This document shows positions 1 to 11,295 of a stretch of DNA of 64,000 bases, piece by piece. Position 1 is the stretch's first letter; every line of letters begins with the position of its first letter. The DNA is taken from positions 1-64,000 of the forward strand of contig JBDOQK010000074.1 of the NCBI GenBank assembly GCA_040437565.1, in the 5' to 3' direction. The stretch is from Albugo candida (Eukaryota > Oomycota > Peronosporomycetes > Albuginales). Below the pieces are notes generated by a model. It saw only the letters and a list, made by a program, of their open reading frames with translations, had not been told where the DNA came from and ran no database searches. A program made the position numbers and the translations under genes.

Positions 1-443
1 TGGAAGATGGTTTGTTGCTTGTTTACTCATGGTAGCTAAATTGTGGCACTCGTTATCGTTTTGTGAATGTCAGTATCATACGACATGCTTCCGTTTTGAT
101 GTGATACATATATTTCTTCAGGTGTTACTCATCACCAGACAGTTATAAGGAAAAAAATCTTTACAATTATAGATTCGTTCTGTTTTGTACCTGATCAACA
201 AGTAGTATCACTGAAACTTGTTCTATGTGATCGCGAAGGTTTCATGAGCATGCTGTTCTACAAAACTTCCAAATATTGATATCCTACACATACACTTTCT
301 ACAGGAGTTGTTCCGGGAAGATCAACTCATTGCTGACGCAAAACTTCAGTCTTTGTCATGTCTTTGAGACGGTATAGAATTTGCGGTAGACAAAACTGCG
401 GCAAAGACTTACCTTGGCTAGCAAAAAGTGAACTTAGTAACTG
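1..443. other. non-coding stretch, no feature seen
   Basis: No open frame longer than a few dozen codons looks like protein, and no RNA gene or repeat is recognised. Confidence 0.5.
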
Positions 444-735
444 TTACATAAATTCATACTTTTTAATGAGCTCCAAAAGCTCAACAGATACAACTTCACT
501 CTTGGATCTTTTTCGACTTTCACCGTATTGGATATGCAGGAAGAAGAACTCTCTTCCTGTTCGCCTTTCCAACTCTCGATGCAGCTGATGCGGTAGGGAT
601 TGTTCGGCCATATCGAGGAAGTAAAAATTCTTCACGAGGTTGAAATTCCTGCTTCGAATTGGGAGGTCAAGGAATTTAAGGCATTCGCGATAATCCCAGC
701 CATGGCTAGTCCCATCTTCGGTCCATGGTTAGGTC
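444..735 (-). CDS. uncharacterised open frame (possible exon or gene fragment)
   Basis: An open frame of about 95 codons runs on the minus strand, from just after a stop near 735 to a stop at 444. An internal ATG lies at about 611, after which the frame contains MAEQSLPHQLHRELERR. The composition (YRECLKFLD, LVKNFYFLDMAEQ, VSVELLELIKKYEF) is protein-like, mixed charged and aliphatic without low complexity. I do not recognise the family. It lies in a transposon-rich stretch with no partner exon that I can identify, so it may be the last exon of a decayed host gene or part of an unrecognised element. Confidence that it is translated is low. Confidence 0.25.
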
Positions 736-1408
736 AGCATGTACAACTGCTGAGAAGTGGAGAAAAAAGAACTTTCTCACGAGTCGCTCCTCGCTTGACA
801 ATGTTCAAAAGCAATGGGGGCTACATAAACTCAAGATGAAGAAAGGCGGGATTGTGATGCATCATTTTTTCAGATTTGATAAATATATGTATGTTGATGC
901 AATCTATCCGAGCTTTCATCGACTAGTATGAGCAGGTGGTGATTCTACTATGAAGTATGTCCGACAATTCCGATCAGATTGTCAAGATCACGGACAATAT
1001 ACCCGGAATGGACTATTTGTAAGCTAAAGATATGCTTCTTCGCGAATTTGAGAGTATACATTGGAAAGAAAAAGGTATATTGGCACTGAAGGTCCACCAC
1101 AATAGACCAAGAAAAGGTCGAGTATGCCTACCAAGCATCGAGCTTTTTGTACTTGAATGTGATGCTCGCCAAGTTTCAATCTTGGTGAAGAAGTATCCCG
1201 ACAACTTTTTTTTCAATTACAACATGCCTAGTTTTAGTATTACTCTCGCAACTTTCTCATTTTTGACTATTGCATAAACAATTCCATATCTCTAACTAAG
1301 TACATCCATACCGGCATTAAATTGTTGCTCCAACAACTTCAATCGAGACTTATTTTTGATTGGCTAATTCACAGATGTTTTAACTGTGGTAGGCTAATAC
1401 ATATGACA
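736..1408. other. gene-free stretch before the first gap
   Basis: Only short overlapping frames are present. Nothing supports a gene. A cysteine-bearing run (CFNCGR) just before the gap is too short to call. Confidence 0.4.
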
Positions 1409-1508
1409 NNNNNNNNNNNNNNNNNNNNNNNNNNNNNNNNNNNNNNNNNNNNNNNNNNNNNNNNNNNNNNNNNNNNNNNNNNNNNNNNNNNNNNNNNNNN
1501 NNNNNNNN
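1409..1508. other. assembly gap (100 N), no flanking duplication
   Basis: One hundred Ns. The flanking sequences do not repeat each other, so this is an ordinary sized or unsized gap. Confidence 0.95.
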
Positions 1509-1639
1509 GGGTAAGATGCGAAATCAGTTCCTCAATGGTAGAACACAAATCGCAGCACTACTTGAGGAGCTCAAAAAAATGACCATTACATCTCTTCAGC
1601 CCAATGCAGCGATGACAATCTGACGATTTTTTTTTTTGC

Positions 1640-3010
1640 CAATCCAAAGTCCATCAAGTTGACGCGACGATTTCCTTCTGCTTTGTCCTTGGACTGCACA
1701 TACAAGACAAACAAATATAAAGTGCCCCTGCTCCATGCTGTTGGGTTTACTTGCCTAAATTCAACATTCTCATCATCCTATACATTTCTGCCGAAAGGCA
1801 TCAGGAGGACTACATATGGGCACTAAACCAGATCAAAAGTATCTATAATGGGGTATCATCTCCGAAGGTCATAATCATAGATCGCGAGCTTGCACTAATA
1901 AGGGCTGTCCAGGAAGTTTTGTCATCGAGCAAGCATCTCCTTTGTCGTTGGCATGTTTAAAATTTTTGATGATTTATCAGTGATTGACCACACGTAAGTA
2001 ATGTTTCTCATAAAAAAACACAGATTTATTAGTATCTAATTACAAGAATTATTCTTTCAGTTGCAGAACAGCAGAAATCCTGAAACTCTTACCAGCTCGT
2101 GAAAAAATTCAAAAATCAAGTATGAATACAAGTTAAATCTATTGCTGTACTTGGAAGAGACATGGCTTGTGAACAAGGAACGATTTGTTACAGCACGGAC
2201 AAAGTTTTACGCTCACTTCGGGAATATCAACACATCGCGAATCGAAGGAGCACATGCCACAATCAAAAGATGGTTGAAGATGTCAACAATGGATATGCGA
2301 GATGTGAGAGCCAAATTAACTGATTGTCTACAACAGCAAGAGAGGGAGCTTCGGACAGCAGTCGCAGCAACAGAAACTCGAGTTTATCATAATCTGAATG
2401 GCAGGATATATGATGGTGTAGTGCGTAAGGTGTCTCCCTTGCTCAGAGAAAAATAAAAGATGAAATCAAGGAGGGCTTGGTTGGCAACAGGGCAGGAGCT
2501 TACACGCATGCTTTCCAAGCAATTTATGGTCTACCTTGCTGGCACTCACTTTCCAATAAATCGATAATGACCAAACCCTCTTACCATCCGTCATCCACCA
2601 ACAATGGCACCTTTCTCCAGAAATCACATCAACAGTCTTAAAGGATGCTGAAGAAGGTTCAGAGACTGGTATTGTAGAATTTCGAAAAACTGTGCAGCAA
2701 CTTGAGACAACTTTCCAATGCTTGAACTCCAGTGAACAAAAGGAAATGAAGGCTCAACTTATACAGTTGGCAACCCAGAGATCAAAAGCACCAAATCCCC
2801 CCTTTAACTATAGTTAAGCAGCGAGTAAGACCAGCAGGATCGAATCAGCCTTTTCAGAATGAAGCTTCCATGAAACGAGATCTGTCAGCATTTGAGCATC
2901 AGACACAGAAGAAATGCAGGTGCATCAATTGCGGGAACATCGGCCATAACAAGCGATCTTGCAGAATTCCGGTTTCAAGCTTAGATTCTGGACAAGCTTT
3001 GATAAATAAT
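1640..3010 (+). mobile_element. degenerate MULE (Mutator-like) DNA transposon, transposase fragments
   Basis: Reading frames in succession show a Mutator-like transposase. First comes a run with KVPLLHAVGFT. Then 1751-1960 has EDYIWALNQIKSIY, followed by the catalytic-region signature IIIDRELALIRAV and HLLCRWHV. Next, 2142-2456 has the C-terminal helical part beginning FVTARTKFYAHFGN with SRIEGAHATIKRWLK. At about 2913-2960 lies a CCHC zinc knuckle, CRCINCGNIGHNKRSC. MULE transposases use a DDE RNase H-like fold, and the DREL and C..WH stretches are characteristic. The coding sequence is spread over more than one frame with stops between, so the element is dead. I did not find terminal inverted repeats, and the left end may lie in the gap at 1409-1508. 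Family assignment is fairly secure, limits are approximate. Confidence 0.7.
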
Positions 3011-3247
3011 TAGAGATTTTTCCTTTACAATGTTTTTTCATCATACCTTTTATTTTCGGCCGGTAGTGTATAATAACTTTTGCATCTATACCACGCATTC
3101 TAGCTCAGCAAACTGCCAATGAATCTTCTATCAATGGTGAGTGTTTAGCTCTGCTAAAGGTATCTATATTACAATAATTAGCCTTAGAAGTACATGACTT
3201 CTATTCGTTTGAAATGTTAACTTAGTTATTCTTCAAAATAGTTGTGA

Positions 3248-3450
3248 AAGTAATAATTTGAGTAGGCATGACGTAATCTAAATTTAAGATAAATGTAATT
3301 AAAAAAAAGCTGTCGGAATATAGAAACCATTGTTTATTGTTAGAAAAAAGTTTTGGGAGTGATAATTCAAGTAGGCATGATGTAATTTAAAATGAAAAGT
3401 AAAAATGTACTTAGAATAAAAAGGTGTCGGGATATCAATACCCTGAATTA
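3248..3450 (+). repeat. diverged tandem duplication of about 110 bp
   Basis: Two similar copies in direct orientation: GTAGGCATGACGTAAT at 3262 and GTAGGCATGATGTAAT at 3371, then TGTCGGAATAT near 3310 and TGTCGGGATAT near 3424. The copies differ at many positions, so the duplication is old. It lies between the MULE and the copia fossil and could be an LTR edge or a simple tandem duplication. The rest of 3010-3590 is AT-rich and gene-free. Confidence 0.5.
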
Positions 3451-3589
3451 ATTCGACACGCAAGATTGGGACATTTATCAAGTAAGAGATTTAAGAAGAA
3501 GAAGAATTTTGTGAAAAAATTCGATGTAAATTCAAGACCATCATCGAATTGTGTCGATCCCGAAATCTGTTAAGACTTTTTGAATGGAA

Positions 3590-5040
3590 AGTCGTCCATT
3601 TATCAGTTTAATTGACTGTATACGGGATGTTCAATACAAGATCGCTTCTAGAATTGGTACACAGCGATGTGTTAAACCGATACAAGAAAATCTCAGGAAG
3701 GTGCAAAGTACATGGTTAATTTCGATAGACTCAATTCGTACGAGCCCGGAAGCATTTAGTAAGCTCGTTGATTCAAGGATCTAGCGGAGATCCAACTAAG
3801 AAAAAGAATCAAGTGGTTGCGTTGCCTACAGATGCTGTTGCTGAATATATCAATCACAAATTCGCAAAGCTATTCAAAAGGCGGAAATAGTACGCAAGAC
3901 TAAAGGTCTCTATTCACCGCAAGAAATCGTTCTTTTTTTTTTGAAGCAAATGAATCGATCAAAAAATGGAAAGAGCAAGATGCATGTTGCCGCACATGCA
4001 AGAAAAATGCTGGCAGAAGCTATGAATACGGTTGTGTCATGCATAATCAGCAGAGGTACATGTGCAACAAACCAATATGAAACACCATTTGAAGTTTTTT
4101 ACGGTTAGCAACATAATAAATCTCACATTCACATTCGAAAGTTTTGGAGCTCTTGGTTTTGCGCATATCGATAAGTCTAAACGATCCAAATTAGACAAGA
4201 AGACCTACAAAGGCATGTTTCTGGGCTAATCGAAAATGCAAAAGGATATCATGTATGGAATTCGGAATCTTATCATTTGGAAACAACGCGTTGAGCTTCT
4301 TTTCAAGATCTTCAATCATCGAAGTATGTCCAAGTTTCATGCCGAGTTCGGGCTACGGAACGGAATTCTAAGGCAAACGGAATCGTTGATAAAGCGGAAA
4401 CGCCCATTATAACCAGACTTGAAAATGATGAAGATTGCGGTGATAAAGACGCTGATAAAGTTAAATTGACGTCATCATGGAGATCAATACTGATGCGGAG
4501 TTTGTGCACAGGTGAGACTTAATGATTGTAATGGCTCTCCGATATCTGCACAATCTGGGCCCAGCAACCTACGTCACAGCAAACAGTCCTACGCAATCAT
4601 TGCGTACAAATTATCACATGCTACTGTTCTTTATTAGCTGGAAGAAAATCGACCACAGAAAAGACTTCAGAACGAACAGGAGAACGCCAATGCTGCGTTA
4701 GACGCACTGAAAAACGTACAAAGATGCAGTGTGAATTGAAAATTTAGATCAATGGAAAGTTGCCATCGATCAAGAAATGTAAGCGCTCGAAGAAAAAAAG
4801 ACATGGACTGTGACAAAGGAGAAACCGAATATGAAGGTTATCCGAACGAAATAGGTATTCACCCTGAAGCAAAACAAAGTTGGTGATTCAAAAGTACAAA
4901 GTAGACTCGCTACTCTAGTATATCGACGAAAATATGAAGCGGAATGGCACAGTTACAAAAATGAATTCTATCTGTGTTCACTTATCGCCTTTCTGTCACG
5001 AGGATTTATACATTCTGCATAATGATGTCGACACCGCTTT
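3590..5040 (+). mobile_element. Ty1/copia retrotransposon fossil (integrase and RT region)
   Basis: Short frames on the plus strand match copia Pol in the expected order. The integrase end appears near 3990-4100 (TNQYETPFEVFYG), followed near 4140-4270 by FGALGFAHIDKSKRSKL and KNAKGYHVWNSES, the usual stretch behind the integrase core. At about 4740-4900 comes the start of the reverse transcriptase region (DQWKVAIDQEM and TWTVTKEKPN). The element is old and heavily broken, with many disruptions and no recognisable ends. It abuts the older Ty3/gypsy fossil at about 5050. Confidence 0.6.
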
Positions 5041-5049
5041 TTCTTTATT

Positions 5050-7302
5050 AATTATGCCCGATACGTATTCCCGATGATTGAAGATGTTTCAATCCAAGAA
5101 TTCAAGCAGAGGTCTAAACGAGCCGGTCTCTTGAGATTTTTTGATAACAGCCCTAAAGAACAATTTGAATTTCTCGTCAACGCAATTAGCCTATGGACCC
5201 CTTCAGTTAGGAACTCCGTGAAATGGTCAGCTTTGAAGTCGGTGGCATGGATCCAGATCCGAAAATGGTATTCAAAAAATTGAATAAAAAAGCAGCACAG
5301 TTCAATGAGTCTTATTTGGCAAGAAAATTTCTCAGGACTGCAACTAAAGACCCCAAACCAATAGGTTGTGATGAAAAAAAAGTGAAATGACCAATAGAGA
5401 AGTCGAGCATTATAAAAATCAAAGATCATTCACATGTACAAAATGTCTTCGGTAAGAACAGCACTTTGACTGCTTCAATAAACAAGCCAAATGAGAAACT
5501 GAAGAGGGATGCTGGAATTGTGGTGAAGATTACTGGTTGAATGAATGTCCAACCAGAACAGAAGCAGAGAAGAAAGAGTGGCTGCATAAAAGCGGGCCGA
5601 ATTTTCTGTGAAGAAGTTACGACGTTTGAGTGACCCTGAAGCAAAAAAAGTGGATGCTGTCGTTTGAGGTGGACAGTGGAAAATTTATTTAGTTTTCCTG
5701 CTTGTCAGCAGATGATACCGTTATCCCCAAGAGATTGGCCATAAGTTTGGTCGATGCCGGGATGGAGCTCCGTGTGTAGAGCATTTAGTCAAGGAAATAT
5801 CGTATGAAAAACGTAGAAGTATTTCAAGACTGTTGCCAAAAGTTGAATATGCAGTTGTTTCTGCAGATTCCAGCTGGTCCAGTTAAGTTCCCGAACACGG
5901 ATTTTTACATTTTTCAAGAAGCGTCGTGGGAAATACTTATTGAAAAACATTTGTTTAATTCGATTGGTATAGACGGCAAAGAGCAGCTGTTTTCTTTAGC
6001 TGAGAATCAACATTAGTTTGAGAGCTATAGTGGAGCTATGAAAGTTGATGAGTGCTTGGCGAAGGACGCAAAGATGGTGGAAGAAAACACAGGTAGCGAC
6101 TGCCTCAATTAAGAATGGTCTAGTGGTAGAACATCCGACGATTGTTGGTTCGCTTGCTTTCTAATTTGCAATGTTGTTTTTTGTCACAATTATTGGGCTT
6201 TACTCCTGCGGAGGCTGAGCCCTTGTCACTACATCTCGTGAAAGGTGCAAACAGGTTCGTCTAAGATTCGGACCGAATTCTCCGTTGATGATACAAGTGA
6301 GGGGAAAGAGGATGTGGACAAGCCTCTTTCAGCAAGTTTCATTTATACGTGCTTTTCCGTCAAGAAACCTGGAAAAGCATTGTAGAATGACCATTGACGA
6401 TCACAGAATCATTCAGCCGAAGTGCGGTTCAATGCCTTACTTGTCTACAAAAACTGTTGTCTTGAGTAAAATGACTACTTTTGGAATTATGGACATGTAA
6501 TCTGGCTTTTGGCAGCTACCCTCACACGCAGGCGATCCGGAGATACTTTCTTTTGTCACCAATGGCAAGAGCCTACACACCAAATCATGCTCTCCAAGGA
6601 ATAATTGATTCTGGTTGTATTTCCAATCAGTTATAATCAAGGACTTGGAAGTATTACTGGATACATCAGTTCTCATTAAGATGAACGACCTGTTTTTGAT
6701 TGCATAAGATGAGGTCACTTTTCTCAAGGTATTAAAAGATGTTTCAAATATTGTGAAAACGTTTAGATTGAAGAAAATTCTAATAGAACCAGTCTGTTCG
6801 TAAAAGAATCTCGATGGTGTTGGAAAAAATTAAGATGGAGATGGAATCAAGCAAGATTCTGAAATGGTACAAGATCTACGGGACTTTAGAGGTCCGAATA
6901 CAGTTGGCAAAGTTCAACAATTCCTTTGTATAATGAACTGGTTAGAAAACGAGTGGCGAGAAATATGTCTTTAGTATTGATGTAGAATCAAATGGATTGA
7001 TTTCAAATGCTTAAGAAGCTCAAAGCGAAAAGTGTGAAGCTGCATCACTTGGTGGACACCGCTATGATATGTGTCTTTACGGATTCAAGCTTGTATGGAT
7101 GGCGTTTAGCAGTAACACAAGTGGTAGAGTGGGATTCTGCAATACCCCTGGAGAAACAAGTACATCAAGAAGTCATATTACTATCTGGCTGTATTACTGA
7201 ATCCGAGTTGAATTGGAGGTTCACTGATATGGCTCTCGAAAAGGCAGACTGTCTTCTTCGACTTCGTCATTTGGCGTATCATTTTGATTGATCAAAATGA
7301 TA
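5050..7302 (+). mobile_element. old Ty3/gypsy chromodomain retrotransposon fossil, left part (gag, protease, RT, RNase H)
   Basis: Parts in order on the plus strand: a gag-like segment at 5074-5283; a zinc-knuckle-like segment near 5515-5560 (WLNECPTRTEAEK context); a retroviral-type protease segment at 5804-6016 (IPAGPVKF, NSIGIDGKEQL); a reverse transcriptase segment at 6285-6730 (FGIMDM, SGFWQLPS); and an RNase H segment at 7007-7290 (VFTDSSLYGW, ELNWRFTDMALEKA). The element is an old fossil with many breaks. It stops abruptly at a 32-bp palindrome where the opposite-strand element 7303-13303 begins, and its right part resumes at 13304. Confidence 0.7.
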
Positions 7303-7305
7303 CGC
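7274..7305. repeat. 32-bp palindrome at the left insertion border
   Basis: Two perfect 15-base arms, GCGTATCATTTTGAT and its reverse complement, flank a TG centre. It straddles the junction between the outer Ty3/gypsy fossil and the inner element, so part of it belongs to each. It could form a hairpin or reflect inverted copying of target DNA at the insertion. Confidence 0.85.
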
Positions 7306-7490
7306 CCTTGGCTAGCAGAGGGGCTATCGGCTCCTCAAGCCTTCCTAACAAGACTTGAGAAGAGAATGATAAAAGGGAGAATGTATTTAAATGGTAGTAA
7401 TGCCTAACGCTCTTTAGCTAAGGGCTTCATGTAATTTCCAACTATCATGGCTACATGCGGCATGTCATACTCCCTCAATGAAGCACGAGG
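7303..7490 (+). repeat. left inverted terminal repeat of the nested element
   Basis: Begins CGCCCTTGGCTAG, the exact reverse complement of 13291-13303. It continues with recognisable similarity through AATGCCTAACG, CCAACTATCATG and GAAGCACG to about 7490. An 18-base core (AAGCCTTCCTAACAAGAC, about 7337) is in the same orientation here as in the right copy, although the flanks are inverted. Confidence 0.8.
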
Positions 7491-7539
7491 CTATAGCACG
7501 AAAAGATACGGCGAAAAGTGACTTGTTCAGTGGACACGC

Positions 7540-8421
7540 CCTAGTCAATCGTCACCGTTCCATTAGTGTGGAATGTCTGGATAGTAAAAGGTCCACTGAA
7601 AACTGCACGGGTTTCGGCTCGGAAATGTTTAGGAATGTTCAGGAGCACGGACCTTGACGTGGTCACCGGGTTTTTAAAAATCTTCCAATCGCTTACTGTT
7701 TTCATTATTGTTGTCGGCGAGGATCGCTTCAAAGCGACGTTTCGAGAGATAGCTCCAGTTGGCCTCGTAAAGCTGCCGGGTGATCATGTCCTGTCCAATT
7801 AATACTTGACTTGGCGATGCATTTAAAATGCTATGAAAACTGGCACGAAGATCAAATACAGCGTAGTAGATAGCTTCTTCCAGTCGACACCCTCGTAGCA
7901 GCGAATAATGTTCAGGATCTCTAAATGAACCCTTTCACATACAGCGTTCGCTTTGAGGTTCTTTGATGTGATCGGCTTAGCTTTGATACCATAACTTCTT
8001 AGAAGTTTCTGAAATTCGGCACCTGTAAATTCTGTCCCTTGAATAACTTCACGTGGACGAGGGTATCGACACAGTAATTCCCGTTCAAAGCTCTCTGCAG
8101 TGGTGCGCGCGAACTTGTTTGCTTGGACACCAACTTCAAGCCACCGTGTTGCCTGATCAATAATGGGGATCCCGTAGCTTCCGTCTTTATAGGGCCCAAT
8201 TAGATCGACATGGACCACATCAAATGGATTCACGCTCTTCTAAGTTCTGGGTGGTAGAAGACCATAATCTTGTTTTTTGCCATAAACTTTGGCACGCTTG
8301 CAAACTGAACACGTCTTCCTTCGTGATCGCCGCTGGTAAAATGTGTGCTTGAAATCTCGTCTGCATTGTTTGCGGAAGTAATTAGAATATAAAAATACCG
8401 AAAAGGAGTGTAGAGGACCAC
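7540..8421 (-). pseudogene. integrase region of the nested Ty3/gypsy element (fossil)
   Basis: The minus-strand frame 8233-7823 carries the integrase catalytic core with VHVDLIGPYKDGSYG and ARTTAESFERELL, typical of the retroviral integrase DDE core. A further stretch to about 7541 carries the C-terminal GPFTIQTFHTNGTV motif seen at the end of many Ty3/gypsy integrases. Upstream, 8421-8230 has HTF and C..C-like residues that may be the zinc-binding part. It is a fossil and is not expected to be active. Confidence 0.65.
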
Positions 8422-8779
8422 ATATTGTAGCTGGTCATAACTAAGCTTTTTGTATTTGACATATCTATTTCCTCACAGAAAACAACCGATTCAGATTGGT
8501 CAATATCATTTCACATCGACCTCACGTAATACTGGTCGCTGAAAACGTCATTTAGACCCTTCAAAGACGGGAGTCTGGTACACCACATCACGAGATGCTA
8601 TTCCAGTGCGTAATGGTATGACGACATGCACCTTCGACTAGGTAGGCCCAACGAGGCACATTTCGCATTCAGCTGAATCGTCTGTAAGGGATGCAAATTG
8701 ATCTGATTTTAAATTTCGCGCTCCGTCAGTTTACGTCAGAAATGCATCATACTGGACATCACATGCCCAAAAAATCTTT

Positions 8780-9327
8780 CATGGCCGCACACTCCATCTC
8801 CTATATGCCCGAGCACAAGAATACACAGTTATTGCCTGCTTTGATGAAACAAAATTGTTTTATGTGCATTATTGCGCAATCGATCATCGCGGAGCGTAGG
8901 TGGGACAATTACACGCTTCTAGTAAGTTATCAAGGTACACCCAAGTAGAGGTAATAGCTGAAAATCGGGTTTATTGAAGCCCGAAAGACATGAAGACTTG
9001 ATTNNNNNNNNNNNNNNNNNNNNNNNNNNNNNNNNNNNNNNNNNNNNNNNNNNNNNNNNNNNNNNNNNNNNNNNNNNNNNNNNNNNNNNNNNNNNNNNNN
9101 NNNCATGGCCGCACACTCCATCTCCTATATGCCCGAGCACAAGAATACACAGTTATTGCCTGCTTTGATGAAACAAAATTGTTTTATGTGCATTATTGCG
9201 CAATCGATCATCGCGGAGCGTAGGTGGGACAATTACACGCTTCTAGTAAGTTATCAAGGTACACCCAAGTAGAGGTAATAGCTGAAAATCGGGTTTATTG
9301 AAGCCCGAAAGACATGAAGACTTGATT
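8780..9327. repeat. gap 9004-9103 with false flanking duplication (224 bp)
   Basis: 8780-9003 and 9104-9327 are identical by eye and separated by exactly 100 Ns. The pre-gap copy ends precisely at the gap and the post-gap copy begins precisely after it, the signature of two overlapping contig ends that were scaffolded without merging. Confidence 0.95.
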
Positions 9328-9413
9328 GTCTAAATCATCGGGTCTTCGTCTTGATGTTAACAAAGTACCAGACCATGCATGACACACTTAGGGTCTTCCG
9401 TGATTGAGCAGAT

Positions 9414-10791
9414 CTAATCTATTAGTTGCACATCATCGTTTTTCATGGTCTGGAAGCGCGTTCGCGAGAAGGCGTCTGCTCCAGCGTTTTTCTCTCCCTC
9501 GATGTATTGCATAGTCAAGTTGTACTCGTAGAGAAGCAATTTACAGCGTTTTACCCGCATATTGTTCCGTTGGGTCAATGAGGTTCTTATGATCCGTATG
9601 GACAACAACCGAAAGCTCGACGGATAATCTCAACAACCGATATCAACTCCAGTTCCATTGTTGTATAGTTTCGCAGGTGTTTGTTGAGTGCTCGAGAGTA
9701 ACACTCTATGATCTTAAGCTCTTGCATATTAATACCCCCAGCTTGTGTCCCACTTGCATCTGCATACACGTGGAATGGCTTTTTGAAGACGGTAAAGGAG
9801 AGAAGTTCTGCCTCTGAAAATGGTGTTTGTATATCCCGGAATGCCTTAGTGTCCGTAGGATTCCACATAAATGGAACGTTCGTGCTTGTACAGCGTTGAA
9901 GAAACTGGCATAATGCTGTCTTGTTTGGCACCATATCCAGATATTAATTGATCATGCCCAGAAATCGCCTTAGCTCCTTTTTGCTTCGTGGAATCGCAAT
10001 CTGCTGTATCGCTTGAATCTTTTTTTCCTGCGGCTCGATCCCTTCCGCGGTGGGCGTGTCCGAGATAATCTACTTCCGATCGTTGAATATGGCTTTTTTC
10101 CGTTCAGTGTGACATCATATTTGTTCAGTCGCTCAAACACCACTCGGAGATTCTCGAAATGGTAGAATTCGTCGCTCGAAAACACCAAGAAATCATCCAG
10201 GTACACAACAACAAAGTCCAGATCACCGAAGATCTTCTCCATGCATGCTTGATACTCATCAGGCGCGGTAGAAATTCCCATGGGAAGACGCTTGTATTGG
10301 TACTTTCTAAAAGGGAGGAAGAAGGCAGTAAGCGGTCTGCTTTGCTTAGTCAACTGTCTACAGTAGTATCCCATGTTGGCATCTAAAGTCGTTAAGCACT
10401 TTGCTGCCGACAGCCGTAGCAGGATCTCGCGCATCCGGAGAAAAAAATATGAACTGCGGCGTAACCAGCGATTGAGTACTCTATAGTCAATCAGCAGGCG
10501 GAGAGAACCGTAAGGCTTTGTCGCGAAAAACGCTGGACTGACCAATTCCGAATCATGTATCTGTCCCAACACGTTGAGTTGCATCAGACGCTGGATCTCT
10601 GCTCTTGTTGCGTTATCTTGAATGCGGGGAATCGGGTATGGCTTGGCGTGAACTGGCTGGTACCCTGGTGATAGTGGTAAGATTTTCCTATCATTCCTCA
10701 TCCGTCCCAGATGATCATCGTACAAAGGACGATTCTTCTCTAGCAACTCCATGTAGCTCCCGGACAACTCGGCAGTCAGATGATTTGTCAC
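9414..10791 (-). pseudogene. reverse transcriptase and RNase H region of the nested element (fossil)
   Basis: 10791-9970 is the longest single frame of the element (about 270 codons). It contains the RT fingers and palm, with PYPIPRIQDNATRAEIQRL, LRLLIDYRVLN, YKRLPMGISTAPDEYQ and the YLDD catalytic box. 9934-9587 has RNase H residues (FHVYADASGTQAGG, YTTMELELISVVEIIR). 9608-9414 carries LLYEYNLTMQYIEGEKNAGADAF, the connection domain before the integrase. The order and motifs are Ty3/gypsy. It is fossil and discontinuous. Confidence 0.8.
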
Positions 10792-10830
10792 CAGTTTCTA
10801 TGGATCGACAGCCGAATCCGCAAGCTATTT

Positions 10831-11295
10831 TTATTCTTCTACAGATTCCGTGTCGAGCGTCTCTGACTTGGTACCATCAACTCCACCTATATTGACTTGA
10901 AGACAATGTTCGTCCCATTCTCGACCAATGACCATAGCATCCTTGCAATCTTCACTCACTTGAAAGCGGTGCGTTACAACTGAATCAGCCTTTAGCTTGG
11001 GAAAGCGAAACCGGGCGACGATGGTCCTTCTACTCGTCACATCTTGGCCCATGGTCTCAAACACCTTCGTCACTTGCGGAACCACATTTTACTTATGTTT
11101 GGCACTGGCAAGCACAAATGACTTATTGACGATACTTCTTGAAGTACCAGTGTCCAACAGAGCTGCAAACTTTTCTTTGTCATGACGAATTTGCACGGTA
11201 ACCCGAAGCGGAGCTGTTGGGACAACAGGTTTTTGCCGGACTAGAACAAGTTGCTTGCACTCGTCTTCACTGCTGATGTCGTCCTCCTTTAACAC
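10831..11295 (-). pseudogene. retropepsin-like protease region of the nested element (fossil)
   Basis: The minus-strand segment has the aspartic protease signature ALLDTGTSRSIV, preceded by LRVTVQIRHDKEKF and followed by RRTIVARFRFPKLKADSVVTHRFQV and KDAMVIGREW. The last resembles the second strand and ILGRD-like motif of Ty3/gypsy retropepsins. It sits directly upstream of the reverse transcriptase, as expected for Pol. Confidence 0.75.
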
